Assembly (NCBI GenBank): GCA_002309155.1
Contig: DBXB01000020.1
Location: forward strand, 12,374-52,875
Direction of reading: 5' to 3'
DNA length: 40,502 nucleotides
From: Bacteroidales bacterium UBA1223
GTDB taxonomy: Bacteria > Bacteroidota > Bacteroidia > Bacteroidales > P3
The stretch's first letter is position 1. The number at the start of each line of letters is the position of its first letter. The position numbers were made by a program, and so were the translations under genes. The notes under the pieces are model-generated. The model did not search any database. It was not told the DNA's origin and saw nothing but the letters and a program-made list of their open reading frames with translations. Below are positions 6,148 to 14,822 of this stretch, piece after piece.

Positions 6148-6981
6148 TCAGTTAGTTTCGTTGGATGCAGGGAGTCTCTTGGCTTCATTCCAGTAGTGCT
6201 CCATCTCTTCGAGCGTGAGGTCGGATACTCTGCATCCCCGTGCTTTGGCACACTGTTCCACATGAGCGAAGCGGAACATGAATTTCTGGTTGGTCCGTGA
6301 GAGTGCGGTATCGGCGTTAATCCCTTCAAACCTGGCCCATTTTACTATGGCGAACAATAAGTCGCCAAGTTCCTCCTCGGCATGTCTCTCAGTTTGGGGA
6401 TCATCTTGACGCCTCTCTTCCAAGGCTTGACGGAATTCGTCATATTCCTCACGCACCTTGTCGTATGCGTCGGCAGTGTTGTTGAACTCGAACCCGTAGC
6501 CTCCGGCTTTCTCCTGCAACCTGATGGCTTTCACAAGTGTGGGAAGGTCTGCGGGCACGCCTTCGAGGACAGATTTTCTTCCCTCCTTCATCTTCACCTG
6601 CTCCCATTGTGGGGTTGTGTCGTTGACGGCAGGATGCATGACTCCCTCACGGTCTGGCAGACTGATATGGGGATGTCGGCTGATGAGCTTCTCACAGATT
6701 CCGTCTAAGACATCGCTGGTGGTGAATGCCCCCTCGTCCTCGGCTATCTTGGAGTAGAAAAGCAGGTGCATGAACAGGTCGCCCAACTCTTTCTTCATAT
6801 CCTCCCGTCTGCATCTGACGATGGCATCCGACAGCTCATAGACCTCCTCGATGGTTAGATAGCGCAACGAGTCAATGGTTTGCACGCTGTCCCACGGACA
6901 TTCTTTGCGGAGAATGTCGAGAATACGGCTTAGCCATTGCAGTGATTTCTGTTCTTCAGTCATATCGTTTTCCTCTCTCAT
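6148..6981 (-). CDS. mazG: Nucleoside triphosphate pyrophosphohydrolase MazG
   Basis: Hydrolyses (d)NTPs to NMP and pyrophosphate, cleaning the nucleotide pool. The 277 residues carry two MazG domains: the first begins CPWDSVQTIDSLRYLTIEEVYEL and has KELGDLFMHLLFYSKIAED; the second has EEYDEFRQAL and the metal-binding EEELGDLLFAIVKWARFEG, followed by the conserved N-x-K-F-x-x-R-F. The start ATG at 6981 overlaps the rel/spoT stop (ATGA), supporting translational coupling; an ATG six codons later (6963) is an alternative. The pairing with rel/spoT in one operon links nucleotide clean-up to the stringent response. Confidence 0.95.
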   Translation of the reverse strand: MREENDMTEEQKSLQWLSRILDILRKECPWDSVQTIDSLRYLTIEEVYELSDAIVRCRREDMKKELGDLFMHLLFYSKIAEDEGAFTTSDVLDGICEKLISRHPHISLPDREGVMHPAVNDTTPQWEQVKMKEGRKSVLEGVPADLPTLVKAIRLQEKAGGYGFEFNNTADAYDKVREEYDEFRQALEERRQDDPQTERHAEEELGDLLFAIVKWARFEGINADTALSRTNQKFMFRFAHVEQCAKARGCRVSDLTLEEMEHYWNEAKRLPASNETN

Positions 6982-9254
6982 ACTCGTTGCACCTCTTCCA
7001 CTCCCTTAAGGACCTTGATGCGCTCAATCAGCTGATCGAGGTCTTTGATGTTGTTGACATAAAGCATGAGCAGACCGCGTGCCACCCCTTCGGATGTCTC
7101 GAGGGTTATGGCTCTCATGTTGAGGTCGAGCTCATCGCTGATGATACCTGTAATCTCCTGCAACAGTCCTTTGCGGTCGATGGCGGTGATGGTTATGCCG
7201 GTAAGGAATGCTATCTTCTCGCCGGGGCGCCACCGTGTGCGGACTATCCTGTCTTCGTGCGACGCCATGGCATTTATGGCGTTGGGACAGTTGGTGCGGT
7301 GTACCATTATCTTGTTGCCTGTAACGATGCCTATCACCCTGTCGCCTTGTACAGGTTTGCAGCAGTTTGCTGTCTGTGTCTCGAACGAGGCATGGTCGCT
7401 GTCGATAAGGAATGGCGAGGTTGTGGGTGTCATTCCTTCAGTTATCGATGGTGTCTTGCCGGTATTGGAGCTGTCGAAAAGTTCCTCGTAGGGCTTGAGG
7501 AACAGCATCTGGGGCTCGGACTGGGCGAGGTGGAAGCATTCCATCAGATCCTCTTCAGTGATGATGTCTTTGGCGATGCGGTAGTATAACTCTATCTCGC
7601 TGTCTTCGTTGAAATAAAGCTTCAGTCGGGCTGTCCGCTCGGGGGTGTTCTTAATGTTGTGCTTTTTGTAGAAGTCGTGGAGTTTTTTTACACCCTCTTT
7701 GCGGAAACTCTTTTTCTGATTCCTTATAAAATCTTTGATATGATCCTTGGCGCGCTGTGTCTGCACCTCGTCGAGCCATGATTCCTCGGGGAAGGTCTTG
7801 TGTGAGGTCAGCACCTGCACCTGTTCGCCGCTGTGAAGGCGGTATCCTATAGGCACCACACGGGCGTTAACCTTGGCACCGATGCAGTGTTCTCCTAGCT
7901 GGCTGTGGATGGCATAGGCAAAGTCGAGGACAGTGCTACGTGACGGCATTGTGATGGTCTCCCCTTTGGGTGTGAAGATGTAAATCTCTTTGGTGTATAG
8001 GTTCTCCTTGAACTCCTCCACGAGGTCGAGTGCGTTCTTGTTGGGGTCTTCCAGTGAGGTGCGGATCTGCTGCAACCATTCCTCCACAGGACTCTGCTCC
8101 ACCACCTCATCGGGATGGGCCTCTTTGTAGAGGAAGTGTGCCGCCATGCCTTTCTCGGCTATGTTGTCCATGCGCTGGGTGCGTATCTGCACCTCCACCC
8201 AACGGCCTATGGGACTCATGACTGTTGTATGGAGCGATTCATAGCCGTTGTTTTTGGGCACCGAAATCCAGTCGCGGAACCTGGCGGGTTGCGGACGGAA
8301 AGGTCCTGTAATCAGTGCGTAGACTTTGAAGCATTCCTCTTTCTCTATCTTGCGAACCTCTTCCATCTTAAGTCCTTCGGTCTGAGGAAGGTCGAGGATG
8401 ATACGCATGGCGTAAAGGTCGAAGATCTCGTCGAAGGGCACCCCCTTGTTCTCCATCTTCTTCCAACAGGAATATACCGACTTGACACGGGTCTTGATGG
8501 TGTAGTGGAACCCGTTGTCGTCGAGCATCTTCCTGATAGGGTTGGTGAAGCATTCTTTGAGTTTCAGCTCGGTGCCAACAGTCTTGCTTATCTGGTCGGA
8601 TATCTCGGCATATTTGTCGGGATTGGTATACTGCATGCAGATATCGTCAAGTTCGGTCTTGATACCGTAGAGTCCGAGTCGGTGGGCGAGGGGGATGTAA
8701 AGGTATTGGGTCTCTGACGAGATGGCGAGTTTCTTGGTGTCTTTCATAGAACCAAGGGTCCTCATATTGTGAAGACGGTCGCAGAGCTTGAGGAATATCA
8801 CGTATGCGTCGTCGCACATGGCGAGAAGTATCTTGCGGTAGTTCTCTGCCTGTGACGAGAAGTCGTCGTTCTGCTCGGCAATCATCGTCGCCTTGTCGAT
8901 CTTTGTGACGCCGTCGACAATCCTAGCCACACGGTCGCCAAAGATGGTCCGCAGGGTGTCGAGTCCTATGTCGGTATCCTCAACGACGTCATGCAGCAGG
9001 GCACAGATCACGGCTATAGGTCCAAGTCCCACCTCTTTGACGGCTATCATTGCCACCGCCAGCGGGTGGAATATATATAGCTCGCCCGACTTGCGACGGG
9101 TGTCGGCATGGGCGTTGCGGGCAATAGTGAAGGCACGGAAGATGTTCCTCTCCTCCTCAGCGCTGACATCTCGAATTGATTTGCAGGCTTCTATCAGTTC
9201 TTCATATCGTTGTTGAACCAGTTGCTCCTCGTTGATTTCTTCCATGGTTCGCAA
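6978..9254 (-). CDS. spoT: Bifunctional (p)ppGpp synthetase/hydrolase (RelA/SpoT family)
   Basis: Makes and degrades the stringent-response alarmones ppGpp/pppGpp. The 758 residues have the full long-RSH layout: HD hydrolase (ARNAH, YIFHPLAVAMIAV, LLHDVVEDTDI near residues 45-95), synthetase (RVKSVYSCWKKM and FDEIFDLYAMRIILD around 260-290; GYESLHTTV), TGS domain (IYIFTPKGETITMPSRSTV...), a zinc-finger-like Cys pair region (NCCKPVQGD, HRTNCPN) and a C-terminal ACT domain (about 680-758). The intact HD box implies hydrolase activity is kept. The gene follows recA by 27 bp and overlaps mazG. An ATG three codons downstream (9245) is a possible alternative start. Confidence 0.96.
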   Translation of the reverse strand: MRTMEEINEEQLVQQRYEELIEACKSIRDVSAEEERNIFRAFTIARNAHADTRRKSGELYIFHPLAVAMIAVKEVGLGPIAVICALLHDVVEDTDIGLDTLRTIFGDRVARIVDGVTKIDKATMIAEQNDDFSSQAENYRKILLAMCDDAYVIFLKLCDRLHNMRTLGSMKDTKKLAISSETQYLYIPLAHRLGLYGIKTELDDICMQYTNPDKYAEISDQISKTVGTELKLKECFTNPIRKMLDDNGFHYTIKTRVKSVYSCWKKMENKGVPFDEIFDLYAMRIILDLPQTEGLKMEEVRKIEKEECFKVYALITGPFRPQPARFRDWISVPKNNGYESLHTTVMSPIGRWVEVQIRTQRMDNIAEKGMAAHFLYKEAHPDEVVEQSPVEEWLQQIRTSLEDPNKNALDLVEEFKENLYTKEIYIFTPKGETITMPSRSTVLDFAYAIHSQLGEHCIGAKVNARVVPIGYRLHSGEQVQVLTSHKTFPEESWLDEVQTQRAKDHIKDFIRNQKKSFRKEGVKKLHDFYKKHNIKNTPERTARLKLYFNEDSEIELYYRIAKDIITEEDLMECFHLAQSEPQMLFLKPYEELFDSSNTGKTPSITEGMTPTTSPFLIDSDHASFETQTANCCKPVQGDRVIGIVTGNKIMVHRTNCPNAINAMASHEDRIVRTRWRPGEKIAFLTGITITAIDRKGLLQEITGIISDELDLNMRAITLETSEGVARGLLMLYVNNIKDLDQLIERIKVLKGVEEVQRV

Positions 9255-9281
9255 GACTTTGGTTGTGTTATGTCTTATAGG

Positions 9282-10313
9282 TTATTCCATATTCTGCCGT
9301 TCGTGCAGTGCCAGACGGACTTGGCTTTCAAGTTCTTCGCACAGCTCGGGATTGTCGTGCAGCAGGTTCTTGACTCCTTCTCTTCCCTGGGCAAGTTTCG
9401 TCTCGCCATAGCTGAACCAGGAGCCACTCTTCTTGATTATGCCACACTCGACTCCGAGGTCGATGATTTCGCCAATCTTCGAGATGCCTTCGCCAAACAT
9501 CAGGTCGAACTCGCATGTGCGGAAAGGAGGCGCCACTTTGTTCTTTACCACCTTCACCTTCACTCTGTTGCCAATATTCTGGTCGCCCTCTTTTATGGCT
9601 TGTGTGCGACGTATGTCGATACGTACCGAGGCATAGAATTTCAGTGCGTTGCCACCTGTGGTGGTCTCGGGGTTGCCGAACATCACGCCAATCTTCTCAC
9701 GCAGCTGGTTGATGAAAATGCAGCAGCATCCCGTCTTGCTGATGGTGGAGGTCATCTTGCGGAGTGCCTGCGACATCAGACGGGCGTGGAGACCAACTTT
9801 CGACTCACCCATCTCTCCGTCAATCTCAGCCTTGGGCGTCAGTGCCGCTACAGAGTCGATGACGATGATGTCGATGGCGCCGGAGCGAATCAGGTTGTCG
9901 GCAATCTCAAGGGCTTGCTCGCCGTTGTCGGGCTGTGAAATCAGCAGGTTGTCGATGTCGACACCAAGCTTGCGAGCATATACGGGGTCGAAGGCATGTT
10001 CGGCATCGATAAAGGCGGCAATGCCACCTTTCTTCTGCGACTCGGCGATGGCGTGGATTGCCAGCGTGGTTTTTCCAGACGATTCAGGACCGTAAATCTC
10101 AATAATCCTGCCTTTTGGGAAACCGCCGATTCCAAGAGCGGTGTCGAGACTGATGGAGCCTGTGGAGATGGCTTCGTAGTTCTCGTCAGGGCGGTCGCCC
10201 AGTTTCATGATTGATCCTTTTCCGTAGTTCTTCTCTATCTTGTCAAGCGTACTCTGAAGAATTTTTAGTTTCTCTAATTTCGATGCATCGGCATCATTCT
10301 GTTCTTTTGCCAT
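9282..10313 (-). CDS. recA: Recombinase RecA
   Basis: DNA strand-exchange ATPase for homologous recombination, also the SOS co-protease where that system exists. The 343-residue length is normal. Visible: Walker A GPESSGKTT (residues 75-83), DAEHAFDPVYARKLG, LLISQPDNGEQALEI, Walker B IIVIDSVAALTPKAEIDGEMG, loop L2 FINQLREKIGVMFGNPETTTGGNALKFY (20+ residue block, all conserved), and VKNKVAPPFR. It is the first gene of the minus-strand run recA-rel/spoT-mazG-peptide, with 27 bp to the next gene. Confidence 0.98.
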   Translation of the reverse strand: MAKEQNDADASKLEKLKILQSTLDKIEKNYGKGSIMKLGDRPDENYEAISTGSISLDTALGIGGFPKGRIIEIYGPESSGKTTLAIHAIAESQKKGGIAAFIDAEHAFDPVYARKLGVDIDNLLISQPDNGEQALEIADNLIRSGAIDIIVIDSVAALTPKAEIDGEMGESKVGLHARLMSQALRKMTSTISKTGCCCIFINQLREKIGVMFGNPETTTGGNALKFYASVRIDIRRTQAIKEGDQNIGNRVKVKVVKNKVAPPFRTCEFDLMFGEGISKIGEIIDLGVECGIIKKSGSWFSYGETKLAQGREGVKNLLHDNPELCEELESQVRLALHERQNME

Positions 10314-10370
10314 AATATTCAGATATTTATTTATAAATTATATGTTTTTGCCAACAAAATATATGAACTA

Positions 10371-10378
10371 CAAATTTA
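10371..10378 (-). promoter_or_regulatory. recA: Putative -7 box of the recA operon
   Basis: Minus strand TAAATTTG, a match to TAnnTTTG, 58 bp upstream of the recA start. A TTTG occurs 25 bp further upstream (10404-10407), longer than the usual 19-22-nt spacing, so only the -7 box is called. Confidence 0.45.
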
Positions 10379-10454
10379 CGAAAATTTTTGATATGTAATT
10401 ACCCAAAAATCACTTACATTTTAGTTTTCATGTAACTTGCTGTCGTAGTGATAA

Positions 10455-10486
10455 CAATTCAACAAATAAACAATTCAACAAATAAA
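10455..10486. repeat. Exact 16-bp tandem duplication
   Basis: CAATTCAACAAATAAA occurs twice back to back (10455-10470 and 10471-10486) in the spacer between the divergent recA operon and aspC. Confidence 0.9.
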
Positions 10487-10534
10487 CGTACCTACTTATA
10501 GCGGAACTCTTATCCCAATTCAAAAAAAAAATAG

Positions 10535-10542
10535 TATTTTTG
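10535..10542 (+). promoter_or_regulatory. aspC: Putative -7 promoter box of aspC
   Basis: TATTTTTG, a perfect TAnnTTTG, 36 bp upstream of the aspC ATG. No TTTG at the expected -33 distance. Confidence 0.5.
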
Positions 10543-10578
10543 CAAATTCAAAAATCGTTAAATCAATAATTCATCATC

Positions 10579-11781
10579 ATGGAAATCATATCCAATAGAA
10601 TTCTCAATATGGCCGAGTCGGAGACTCTGGCTATGACCGCCAAGGCCCGCGAGTTGAAGGCTCAGGGTAAAGATGTTATCAGTCTCAGTATCGGTGAGCC
10701 TGATTTCAACACTCCCGAGGTCGTCAAAGAGGCCGCCAAGCAAGCTATCGACGATAACTTCACCCACTATCCTCCCGTGCCGGGTTATCCTGACCTTCGT
10801 GAGGCTATCTGCAACAAATTCAAACGTGACAACGGTCTGGAGTTCAAACCTGAACAGATTGTGGTGTCGACAGGTGGCAAGCAGGCTCTCTACCAGGTGG
10901 TGCAGTGCCTTGTCAATCCTGGCGACGAAGTTATCATCCCCACCCCCTATTGGGTGAGCTACAAAGAGATGGTCCGCATCGCTGAGGGAAAATGTGTCTT
11001 CGTGAAGACCAAGATTGAGAACGACTTCAAAGTCACTCCCCAGCAGCTGGAAGAGGCCATCACTCCCAAGACCAAGCTTATCATGTTCAGCAGTCCCTCG
11101 AATCCTACAGGAATGCTTTACAGCAAGGAAGAGCTGAAGGCTATTGCCGACGTCGTCGCCAGCCACGAAAACCTTTTTGTCATCTCTGACGAAATCTATG
11201 AGCACATCAACTTTGTCGGCAAACATCAGTCCATAGCTCAGTTTGAGAATGTCCGCGACCGTGTGGTGACAGTCAACGGTGTCGCCAAAGGTTTTGCTAT
11301 GACTGGATGGCGTATCGGTTTTATCGGTGCCCCGACAATCATTGCCAAGGCTTGCAACAAGTTGCAGGGACAAATCACCTCGGCAACCTGCTCAATAGCT
11401 CAGAAGGCTACGGTGCGCGCCATGTTGATGGACCCCGCCACAAGCGACGATATTATCAATATGCGTAACATCTTCCTCAAACGCCGCGACTTGGTCTATA
11501 AACTGTTGTGCGACATCCCCGGCATCAAGGTCCGTCTGCCGCAGGGCGCATTCTATTTCTTCCCCGAGGTAAGTTCTTACTACGGCAAGTCGAATGGTGG
11601 GACCAAGATTAACAACAGCACCGATCTGGCCATGTACCTGCTCAACGAGGCTAATGTAGCTACTGTGATGGGTTCCGCTTTCGGTGATGACAACTGTATC
11701 CGTCTCAGCTATGCCACCAGCGAAGAACTCCTTGTTGAGGCTATCCGTCGTATCAAGGAGGCGTTGCTGAAATTAAAATAG
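10579..11781 (+). CDS. aspC: PLP-dependent aspartate aminotransferase (class I)
   Basis: Transfers the amino group between aspartate and 2-oxoglutarate, linking the TCA cycle to amino-acid synthesis. The 400 residues show the fold-type I landmarks: SIGEPDFNTP (36-45), VSTGGKQALY (cofactor phosphate contacts), SSPSNPTGMLY (171-181), SDEIYEHINF, and the PLP lysine K237 in NGVAKGFAMTGWRIGFIG. The C-terminus has the substrate-carboxylate Arg in CIRLSYATS. Most similar in pattern to the I-gamma (Thermus/Bacillus type) aspartate aminotransferases. It is a single-gene unit with its own promoter box and a strong terminator. Related substrates such as prephenate cannot be excluded. Confidence 0.92.
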   Translation: MEIISNRILNMAESETLAMTAKARELKAQGKDVISLSIGEPDFNTPEVVKEAAKQAIDDNFTHYPPVPGYPDLREAICNKFKRDNGLEFKPEQIVVSTGGKQALYQVVQCLVNPGDEVIIPTPYWVSYKEMVRIAEGKCVFVKTKIENDFKVTPQQLEEAITPKTKLIMFSSPSNPTGMLYSKEELKAIADVVASHENLFVISDEIYEHINFVGKHQSIAQFENVRDRVVTVNGVAKGFAMTGWRIGFIGAPTIIAKACNKLQGQITSATCSIAQKATVRAMLMDPATSDDIINMRNIFLKRRDLVYKLLCDIPGIKVRLPQGAFYFFPEVSSYYGKSNGGTKINNSTDLAMYLLNEANVATVMGSAFGDDNCIRLSYATSEELLVEAIRRIKEALLKLK

Positions 11782-11813
11782 CTTAGTTATTCTTAATCTA
11801 TAAGAGTAAATCC

Positions 11814-11841
11814 AAGCCGCTCCCTATGCAGGGAGCGGCTT
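11814..11841 (+). terminator. Rho-independent terminator of aspC
   Basis: A 12-bp perfect stem (AAGCCGCTCCCT / AGGGAGCGGCTT) with an ATGC loop, followed by GTTTTTATT, 32 bp after the aspC stop. Confidence 0.93.
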
Positions 11842-11860
11842 GTTTTTATTCGGTGTATGA

Positions 11861-11911
11861 GGATTACAAATCCTGATATTAATTTGCGTCGGACTGCAAA
11901 TCCGCCACAAC
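11861..11911 (-). repeat. 51-bp hairpin repeat element, copy 3 (inverted)
   Basis: Reverse complement of the element at 5710-5760, with both small hairpins kept. It is in the 398-bp spacer 11782-12179, which otherwise holds the aspC terminator, T-rich TTTTGATAGA-like repeats near 11990-12025 and the terminator at 12067; no gene is visible there. Confidence 0.9.
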
Positions 11912-12066
11912 ATATTGTGGTCGCTTCACTCAAAATCTCAGAAAAATCAATTAGAGAATCTGACAAAATAGAATGATTCGTAATGATATATTGAATGATT
12001 TTTGATAAGATTTTGATAGATTTTGAGTCCGCAGGACGACCTCATCGCAATCAAAAGAGATAAAAC

Positions 12067-12094
12067 AAGAGAGGAACCTTGCGGTCCCTCTCTT
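12067..12094 (-). terminator. Terminator of the Ser/Gly-rich protein gene
   Basis: Stem AAGAGAGGAACC / GGTCCCTCTCTT with one internal mismatch and a TTGC loop. On the minus strand it is followed by GTTTTATC, so it fits termination of the gene ending at 12180. The plus side has no T tract. Confidence 0.7.
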
Positions 12095-12179
12095 CGCCAA
12101 ACAACATTAAACAATCTGAGTTAATAATTAACAAGGGTTGTGCTTATGATGCAGAATACTCAGATATCTTAAAATAACC

Positions 12180-13691
12180 CTATTGGTCTGCTTCGTATAT
12201 CAGTAGTTCGCCATCAAGATAGAGGAAAAGCATCGGATCTTTGTCTCTTTTCTTGAAAACCCAGCAACCGCCATTCTCACGATCTATCTCGGTCTTGATA
12301 TATTTGTTGCTGATTTTCTGCTCGGCAAGTAGTTTGTCATTGCTGTCGAAGACCTGAATGTAGGTGTGACCTCCATCATTTACTATGGCATACAGGTACT
12401 CTCCACTTATCGCATAGCTGACCATGTCGACGTTATAGGTGTCTTTCACGTAGCGGTTGACGATGGCCACGTCGGTCACATGGTAGTCATACCAGTAGCT
12501 GTTGCAGTACAGCCAGAATCCAGCCCAGAAGATAGGTCTCAGCGGTAGCGGATCCCAGTAGACGGGACGCATGTGTATCAGACCGTGGTGATAGGGATGA
12601 TGGAAGTAGGGGGCGGGATGCATAGGACGATGTGACGGGGGTACGTTGCCAGGATGACCGGGATGACCGGGATGACCGGGACGTGCGTAGGAGTGACCTG
12701 AACCGAATTGTGAATGTACGGTGCTGCGACCAGCATTGCCTGAAACATTTCCGTTGCCATTGCCTTGACCTGGCGTCGGTCTGCCTCCACGACCATTGTA
12801 ACCTCCACGACCGTCCATTGAGCCACGTCCGTTATTGTTGCCGGTGGGGTTGTCACGCAATCCGTTGCTGTTGTGCGACTGTCTGTAGCTGTTATGGTTA
12901 TAGGAATTCCTGTAGTTATTTGAGTTGCCACGATCGTAAGAGGATCTGCCACCATTCATGCTGCCACGACTGTTGGTAGGATTGCCTCCACGCTCAAAGA
13001 CGTTGTCACCTCCCTGTGTTGAGGTTCCCAGAAGATTCCTTCCTTCGCCTGAGTTGCCACGTGACGTATTGTTGTTGCCCACAGAAGAGCGGTTGTTTGA
13101 TGACGGTGAGCTGCTGGTGGGGCTTCCTACTGACGAGCGGTTATCACGGCCGGTGTTCACATTAGTGTTGGACGATTCCCTTTCTGTGTTGTAACCCTGA
13201 TAGGTGACATCTCCTCTGCGATTCGATGTGCCGTTGTCACGGTGTGAATTACCGTTGAAGCTACCACGAGGTGAGGTCGAGCTACCACGGTTGGAACCTC
13301 CGTTGTAGCTGCCGCCACGAGGAGCGGACGAGTTGCCACGGTTAGAGCTTCCATTGTAGTTGCCGCCACGAGGAGAAGATGAACTGCCACGGTTGGAGCT
13401 TCCGTTGTAGTTGCCGCCACGAGGAGAGGACGAGTTGCTGCGGTTGGAACTTCCGCTGAAACTGCTGCCACGTGAAGAAGACGAGCTACTGCGGTTGGAG
13501 CTTCCACTGAAGCTGCTGCCACGTGATGATGATGAGCTGCTATGACCGCCAGAGTAACCACCTCCTCTGCTTGATGAGGAACTGTGGCTACCACCGCCAC
13601 GGGATCCGCCTCCTCTGCCCTGAGCGAGGACAGGGGTGACGGTAATCATTGTACCTATTAATATTGCTGCAAGCAATTTTCCTGTTTTCAT
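12180..13691 (-). CDS. Secreted Ser/Gly/Asn/Arg-rich repeat protein
   Basis: A 503-residue exported protein of unknown function. Signal peptide: residues 1-24 (MKTGKLLAAILIGTMITVTP, cut after VLAQ). Residues 25-57 are GGGS/SSSS-rich; 58-159 hold six 17-residue repeats of the type RGGNYNGSSNRGSSSSP; 160-330 are Asn/Ser/Gly/Arg-rich; 335-375 are Pro/His-rich (PGHPGHPGHPG, HPAPYFHHPYHHG), possibly metal-binding. A hydrophobic aromatic stretch (RPIFWAGFWLYCNSYWYDYH) leads to a folded C-terminal domain (about 405-503) with a beta-rich pattern (SGEYLYAIVNDGGHTYIQVFD, MLFLYLDGELLIYEADQ). The layout suggests a flexible surface-exposed linker with a C-terminal domain anchored at or near the envelope. 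It stands alone, with a -7 box upstream and a terminator downstream. Confidence 0.85.
   Translation of the reverse strand: MKTGKLLAAILIGTMITVTPVLAQGRGGGSRGGGSHSSSSSRGGGYSGGHSSSSSSRGSSFSGSSNRSSSSSSRGSSFSGSSNRSNSSSPRGGNYNGSSNRGSSSSPRGGNYNGSSNRGNSSAPRGGSYNGGSNRGSSTSPRGSFNGNSHRDNGTSNRRGDVTYQGYNTERESSNTNVNTGRDNRSSVGSPTSSSPSSNNRSSVGNNNTSRGNSGEGRNLLGTSTQGGDNVFERGGNPTNSRGSMNGGRSSYDRGNSNNYRNSYNHNSYRQSHNSNGLRDNPTGNNNGRGSMDGRGGYNGRGGRPTPGQGNGNGNVSGNAGRSTVHSQFGSGHSYARPGHPGHPGHPGNVPPSHRPMHPAPYFHHPYHHGLIHMRPVYWDPLPLRPIFWAGFWLYCNSYWYDYHVTDVAIVNRYVKDTYNVDMVSYAISGEYLYAIVNDGGHTYIQVFDSNDKLLAEQKISNKYIKTEIDRENGGCWVFKKRDKDPMLFLYLDGELLIYEADQ
13215..13520 (-). repeat. Six in-frame 51-bp coding repeats
   Basis: Codes for residues 58-159: GSSFSGSSNR... 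twice, then GGNYNGSSNR... twice, then GGSYNGGSNR and a diverged GSFNGNSHR unit. Each unit is 17 residues and ends in Pro-Arg or Ser-Arg. Adjacent units are more alike than distant ones, as expected for recent tandem duplication. Confidence 0.88.
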
Positions 13692-13779
13692 GATGTTTCC
13701 TTTCTTTATTATCGTTGTAGAATGTTTTTTTTAACTCTAGAGGGGTCTGACGGAATGTCTTTGCCCTTTTTTCACAATG

Positions 13780-13787
13780 CAAAAGTA
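13780..13787 (-). promoter_or_regulatory. Putative -7 box of the Ser/Gly-rich protein gene
   Basis: Minus strand TACTTTTG (TAnnTTTG), 89 bp upstream of the start codon. No convincing -33 element. Confidence 0.45.
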
Positions 13788-13978
13788 CCACCAATAATTC
13801 AAGTAAAACCCTAAACCATTTCCTATTTTCCCTGTTTTTCCCAGAATTTTCCGAAAAACAATAAATGTGTCAGTCAAATAATTTAATATCAAATGATTGC
13901 ATAAAAACAAAATTGCGTCAGATTTTTTAATCCAACGCAAAATTTTTCCTTAGCAAGAGTGAAATGATAAGGGAGATG

Positions 13979-14302
13979 AGGGGGAGTTAAAGGGAAGTTA
14001 AAGGAAGTTAAGGGGAGTTAAGGGGAGTTTTTCGCTAAATATATTTGTTTTCAGCGGTGCTCAAAGCCTGCAAGCAGGCAGAAGGGGAGTTAAGGGACAA
14101 ATGATTTCAGTTATTCGATAAAACGATTAAACGAAAAACGATTAAACAACTTAACACCATAACATCTTAACATCTTAACACCTTATCAACATATCTGGTG
14201 AGCCCCGCGTGGCATAGCCTGCGAGCACCGCAGAATAGATTAAATGTGGCGAGTCAACTTGACGAGCGAACGTATCAACGTATCAACATATCAACGTATC
14301 TG
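13979..14302 (+). repeat. Composite intergenic repeat, copy 1
   Basis: The 616-bp spacer 13692-14307 holds no gene. From 13979 it contains, in order: GGGGAGTTAA-type units of 9-11 bp (13979-14030), the motif GTTTTTCGCTAAA, a GC-rich segment, another GGGGAGTTAAGGGACAAATG block (from 14082), GATAAAACGATTAAACG repeats, six octamers of the CTTAACAT/CTTATCAA type (14150-14197), a GC-rich segment, and four CGTATCAA octamers (14271-14302). The same order is found reversed at 20507-20850. A shorter TTGCGT...ACGCAA hairpin lies at 13913-13941. Confidence 0.85.
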
Positions 14303-14307
14303 GTGAA

Positions 14308-14814
14308 CTATCCGTTGTTTTCGTCTTTTTCTATATCGTTGTCACCATTGTCGGCGGTTTCTGTGTTGCGGTTGAAGACTCCGAGGTTTCTGAAGGCTAT
14401 ATAATAATATGTTATAAAGAGCAGGGTGAGCATCACATCGCCCAGTCCCAGCATCTCTCTGCCCCGGAACAGTACTGTCACTAACAGGATAAGGAGTTGC
14501 GCCAACGTATACATGTGGAAGCCACTCTTACGCAAGTTCCACATCAGTATGACTCCCCCCAGCGACATGGCGTACAGGATGGCGTCGCATAGAAAGAACG
14601 ACCGTGGAGTGTCGAGCATCATCTCCACATAGATTGTCATCTCTTTGGGGAATGTCATGGCACCAGTCTCATACATCATCTTCAGGGTAGGCAGCATCAT
14701 GCCTGTGACAAGGTTGCTGAGTACTGCGAATCCCGAGCCGATGATGCTTAGGACAAGGACTATATGCAGGCTGCGCTTCTGGAGGGCAATTCTTCGTTCT
14801 TCCAATTCTTGCAC
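14308..14814 (-). CDS. Small integral membrane protein, unknown function
   Basis: A 168-residue protein with four hydrophobic segments: about 18-40 (LHIVLVLSIIGSGFAVLSNLV), 72-92 (FFLCDAILYAMSLGGVILM), 100-115 (MYTLAQLLILLVTVLF) and 122-140 (GDVMLTLLFITYYYIAF). The C-terminus is short, acidic and soluble (NTETADNGDNDIEKDE). I recognise no family. It starts 8 bp after the pyrF stop and is the last gene of the amidase-ABC-pyrF operon. Confidence 0.8.
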   Translation of the reverse strand: MQELEERRIALQKRSLHIVLVLSIIGSGFAVLSNLVTGMMLPTLKMMYETGAMTFPKEMTIYVEMMLDTPRSFFLCDAILYAMSLGGVILMWNLRKSGFHMYTLAQLLILLVTVLFRGREMLGLGDVMLTLLFITYYYIAFRNLGVFNRNTETADNGDNDIEKDENNG

Positions 14815-14822
14815 GGTGATAG

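Noticed and set aside
6942..8717. Plus-strand frames of 200-215 codons opposite spoT
   Set aside because: Shadows of the stringent-response gene; no motif, no promoter.
10558..11373. 271-codon minus-strand frame opposite aspC
   Set aside because: Antisense shadow of a well-supported gene; the translated product has no domain and its pattern mirrors aspC codon use.
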